Part shown: positions 47,529 to 47,767 of the stretch, piece after piece | Layout: each line of letters opens with the position of its first letter | Numbering within the stretch: the first letter of the stretch is position 1 | The notes under the pieces: generated by a model | Seen by the model: only the letters and a program-made list of their open reading frames with translations | The model's database searches: none | Told to the model about the DNA's origin: nothing | Assembly: GCA_018222835.1 (NCBI GenBank) | Contig: JAAEZN010000017.1 | Span: 1 to 47,767 of the forward strand | From: Algicola sp. | GTDB lineage: Bacteria; Bacteroidota; Bacteroidia; Flavobacteriales; Flavobacteriaceae | Direction of reading: 5' to 3' | Length of the DNA: 47,767 nucleotides | Position numbers and translations under genes: made by a program

Positions 47529-47597
47529 TTTTCCCACACGGTATTGCCGCAACTTTGTTTCATCAAAATTTAAGTTTAATCAGTTAAAGAAAATACC

Positions 47598-47681
47598 ATG
47601 AAAAATTTGATGCGAACATTAACACTGTTCATGATTACCGTAACGGGTGTTTATGCCCAATTGCCAGACAGGCCATTGTGA
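47598..47681 (+). CDS. Short ORF: signal peptide followed by an early stop
   Basis: The frame reads MKNLMRTLTLFMITVTGVYA then QLPDRPL and TGA. The first 20 residues are a good Sec signal with cleavage after VYA. A stop comes six codons later. After it, both other plus frames stay open to the window edge, so it may be a frameshifted gene, a truncated pseudogene or a real peptide. No family is recognisable in either open frame. Confidence 0.4.
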   Translation: MKNLMRTLTLFMITVTGVYAQLPDRPL

Positions 47682-47767
47682 CCAAACATGGGGTGCGCAT
47701 AGCGCCGTTGCGGCAATTGCTCTTTTTTTACCCGAAATATATTGCGGAGATCATGGCGAACGATTCA

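Overview
The window looks like chromosome from a marine-type member of the Bacteroidota, family Flavobacteriaceae. The evidence is the gene content (UvrA of the Bacteroidota type, Smr-less MutS2, DUF4369/thioredoxin lipoproteins, a fused alpha/beta E1 dehydrogenase, many SPII lipoproteins) and promoters of the TTTG-N18-20-TAnnTTTG class used by the Bacteroidota sigma factor instead of -35/-10 boxes. A genus in the Muricauda/Flagellimonas range is only a guess. I saw no rRNA, tRNA, CRISPR array or intact insertion sequence.

Layout. 1-5904 is a DNA-repair block: uvrA (cut by the left edge), a small conserved protein, then a DUF4130-type protein and its radical-SAM partner, facing a LexA-like HTH/S24 regulator. 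The shared promoter carries four TGGA-N5-TCCA boxes. 5905-14810 holds housekeeping genes: an ATP-grasp enzyme, gamma-glutamyltransferase overlapping ACP phosphodiesterase, phosphoglucosamine mutase, a CDF transporter, a lipid A-type acyltransferase facing a rhomboid protease across an 18-bp palindromic double promoter, a TlpA-like lipoprotein and an outer-membrane barrel. 14900-21757 has a large FAD/Fe-S oxidoreductase, an LpxH-like phosphoesterase, aroC, a dicarboxylate/glutamate symporter whose start codon lies in a perfect 12-bp inverted repeat, and a DCC protein.

21758-27746 reads as an accessory segment. It has short stand-alone enzymes (VOC, AraC regulator, an unknown protein, a CrtA-like monooxygenase, peptidase S51, PNPOx-like, GNAT), all on the minus strand, with degenerate palindromic repeat remnants at its left end and in the middle.

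27747-32584 includes a class A beta-lactamase-like lipoprotein, a TPR/HTH membrane sensor and, divergent from it, a cholesterol-dependent-cytolysin-like (CDC-like) lipoprotein, the most striking single gene here. 32679-42115 returns to housekeeping: mutS2, a 34-residue membrane protein with ung, a cytoplasmic substrate-binding-fold protein, a nucleoside phosphorylase, DUF1835, SUI1, a 2OG-Fe(II) oxygenase and fused E1. 42203-46800 is an envelope set: lipocalin-like and OmpA lipoproteins, an EamA transporter, a DUF4251 lipoprotein and a PQQ-type sugar dehydrogenase lipoprotein. The right end holds poorly resolved small ORFs around an intergenic region rich in 21-bp-period direct repeats.

Main leads: (1) the operator array tying a self-cleaving-type S24 regulator to the DUF4130/radical-SAM repair pair; (2) the CDC-like lipoprotein with a repeat-rich promoter next to a TPR/HTH sensor; (3) the start-codon hairpin of the symporter; (4) the repeat-structured intergenic region at the right end.
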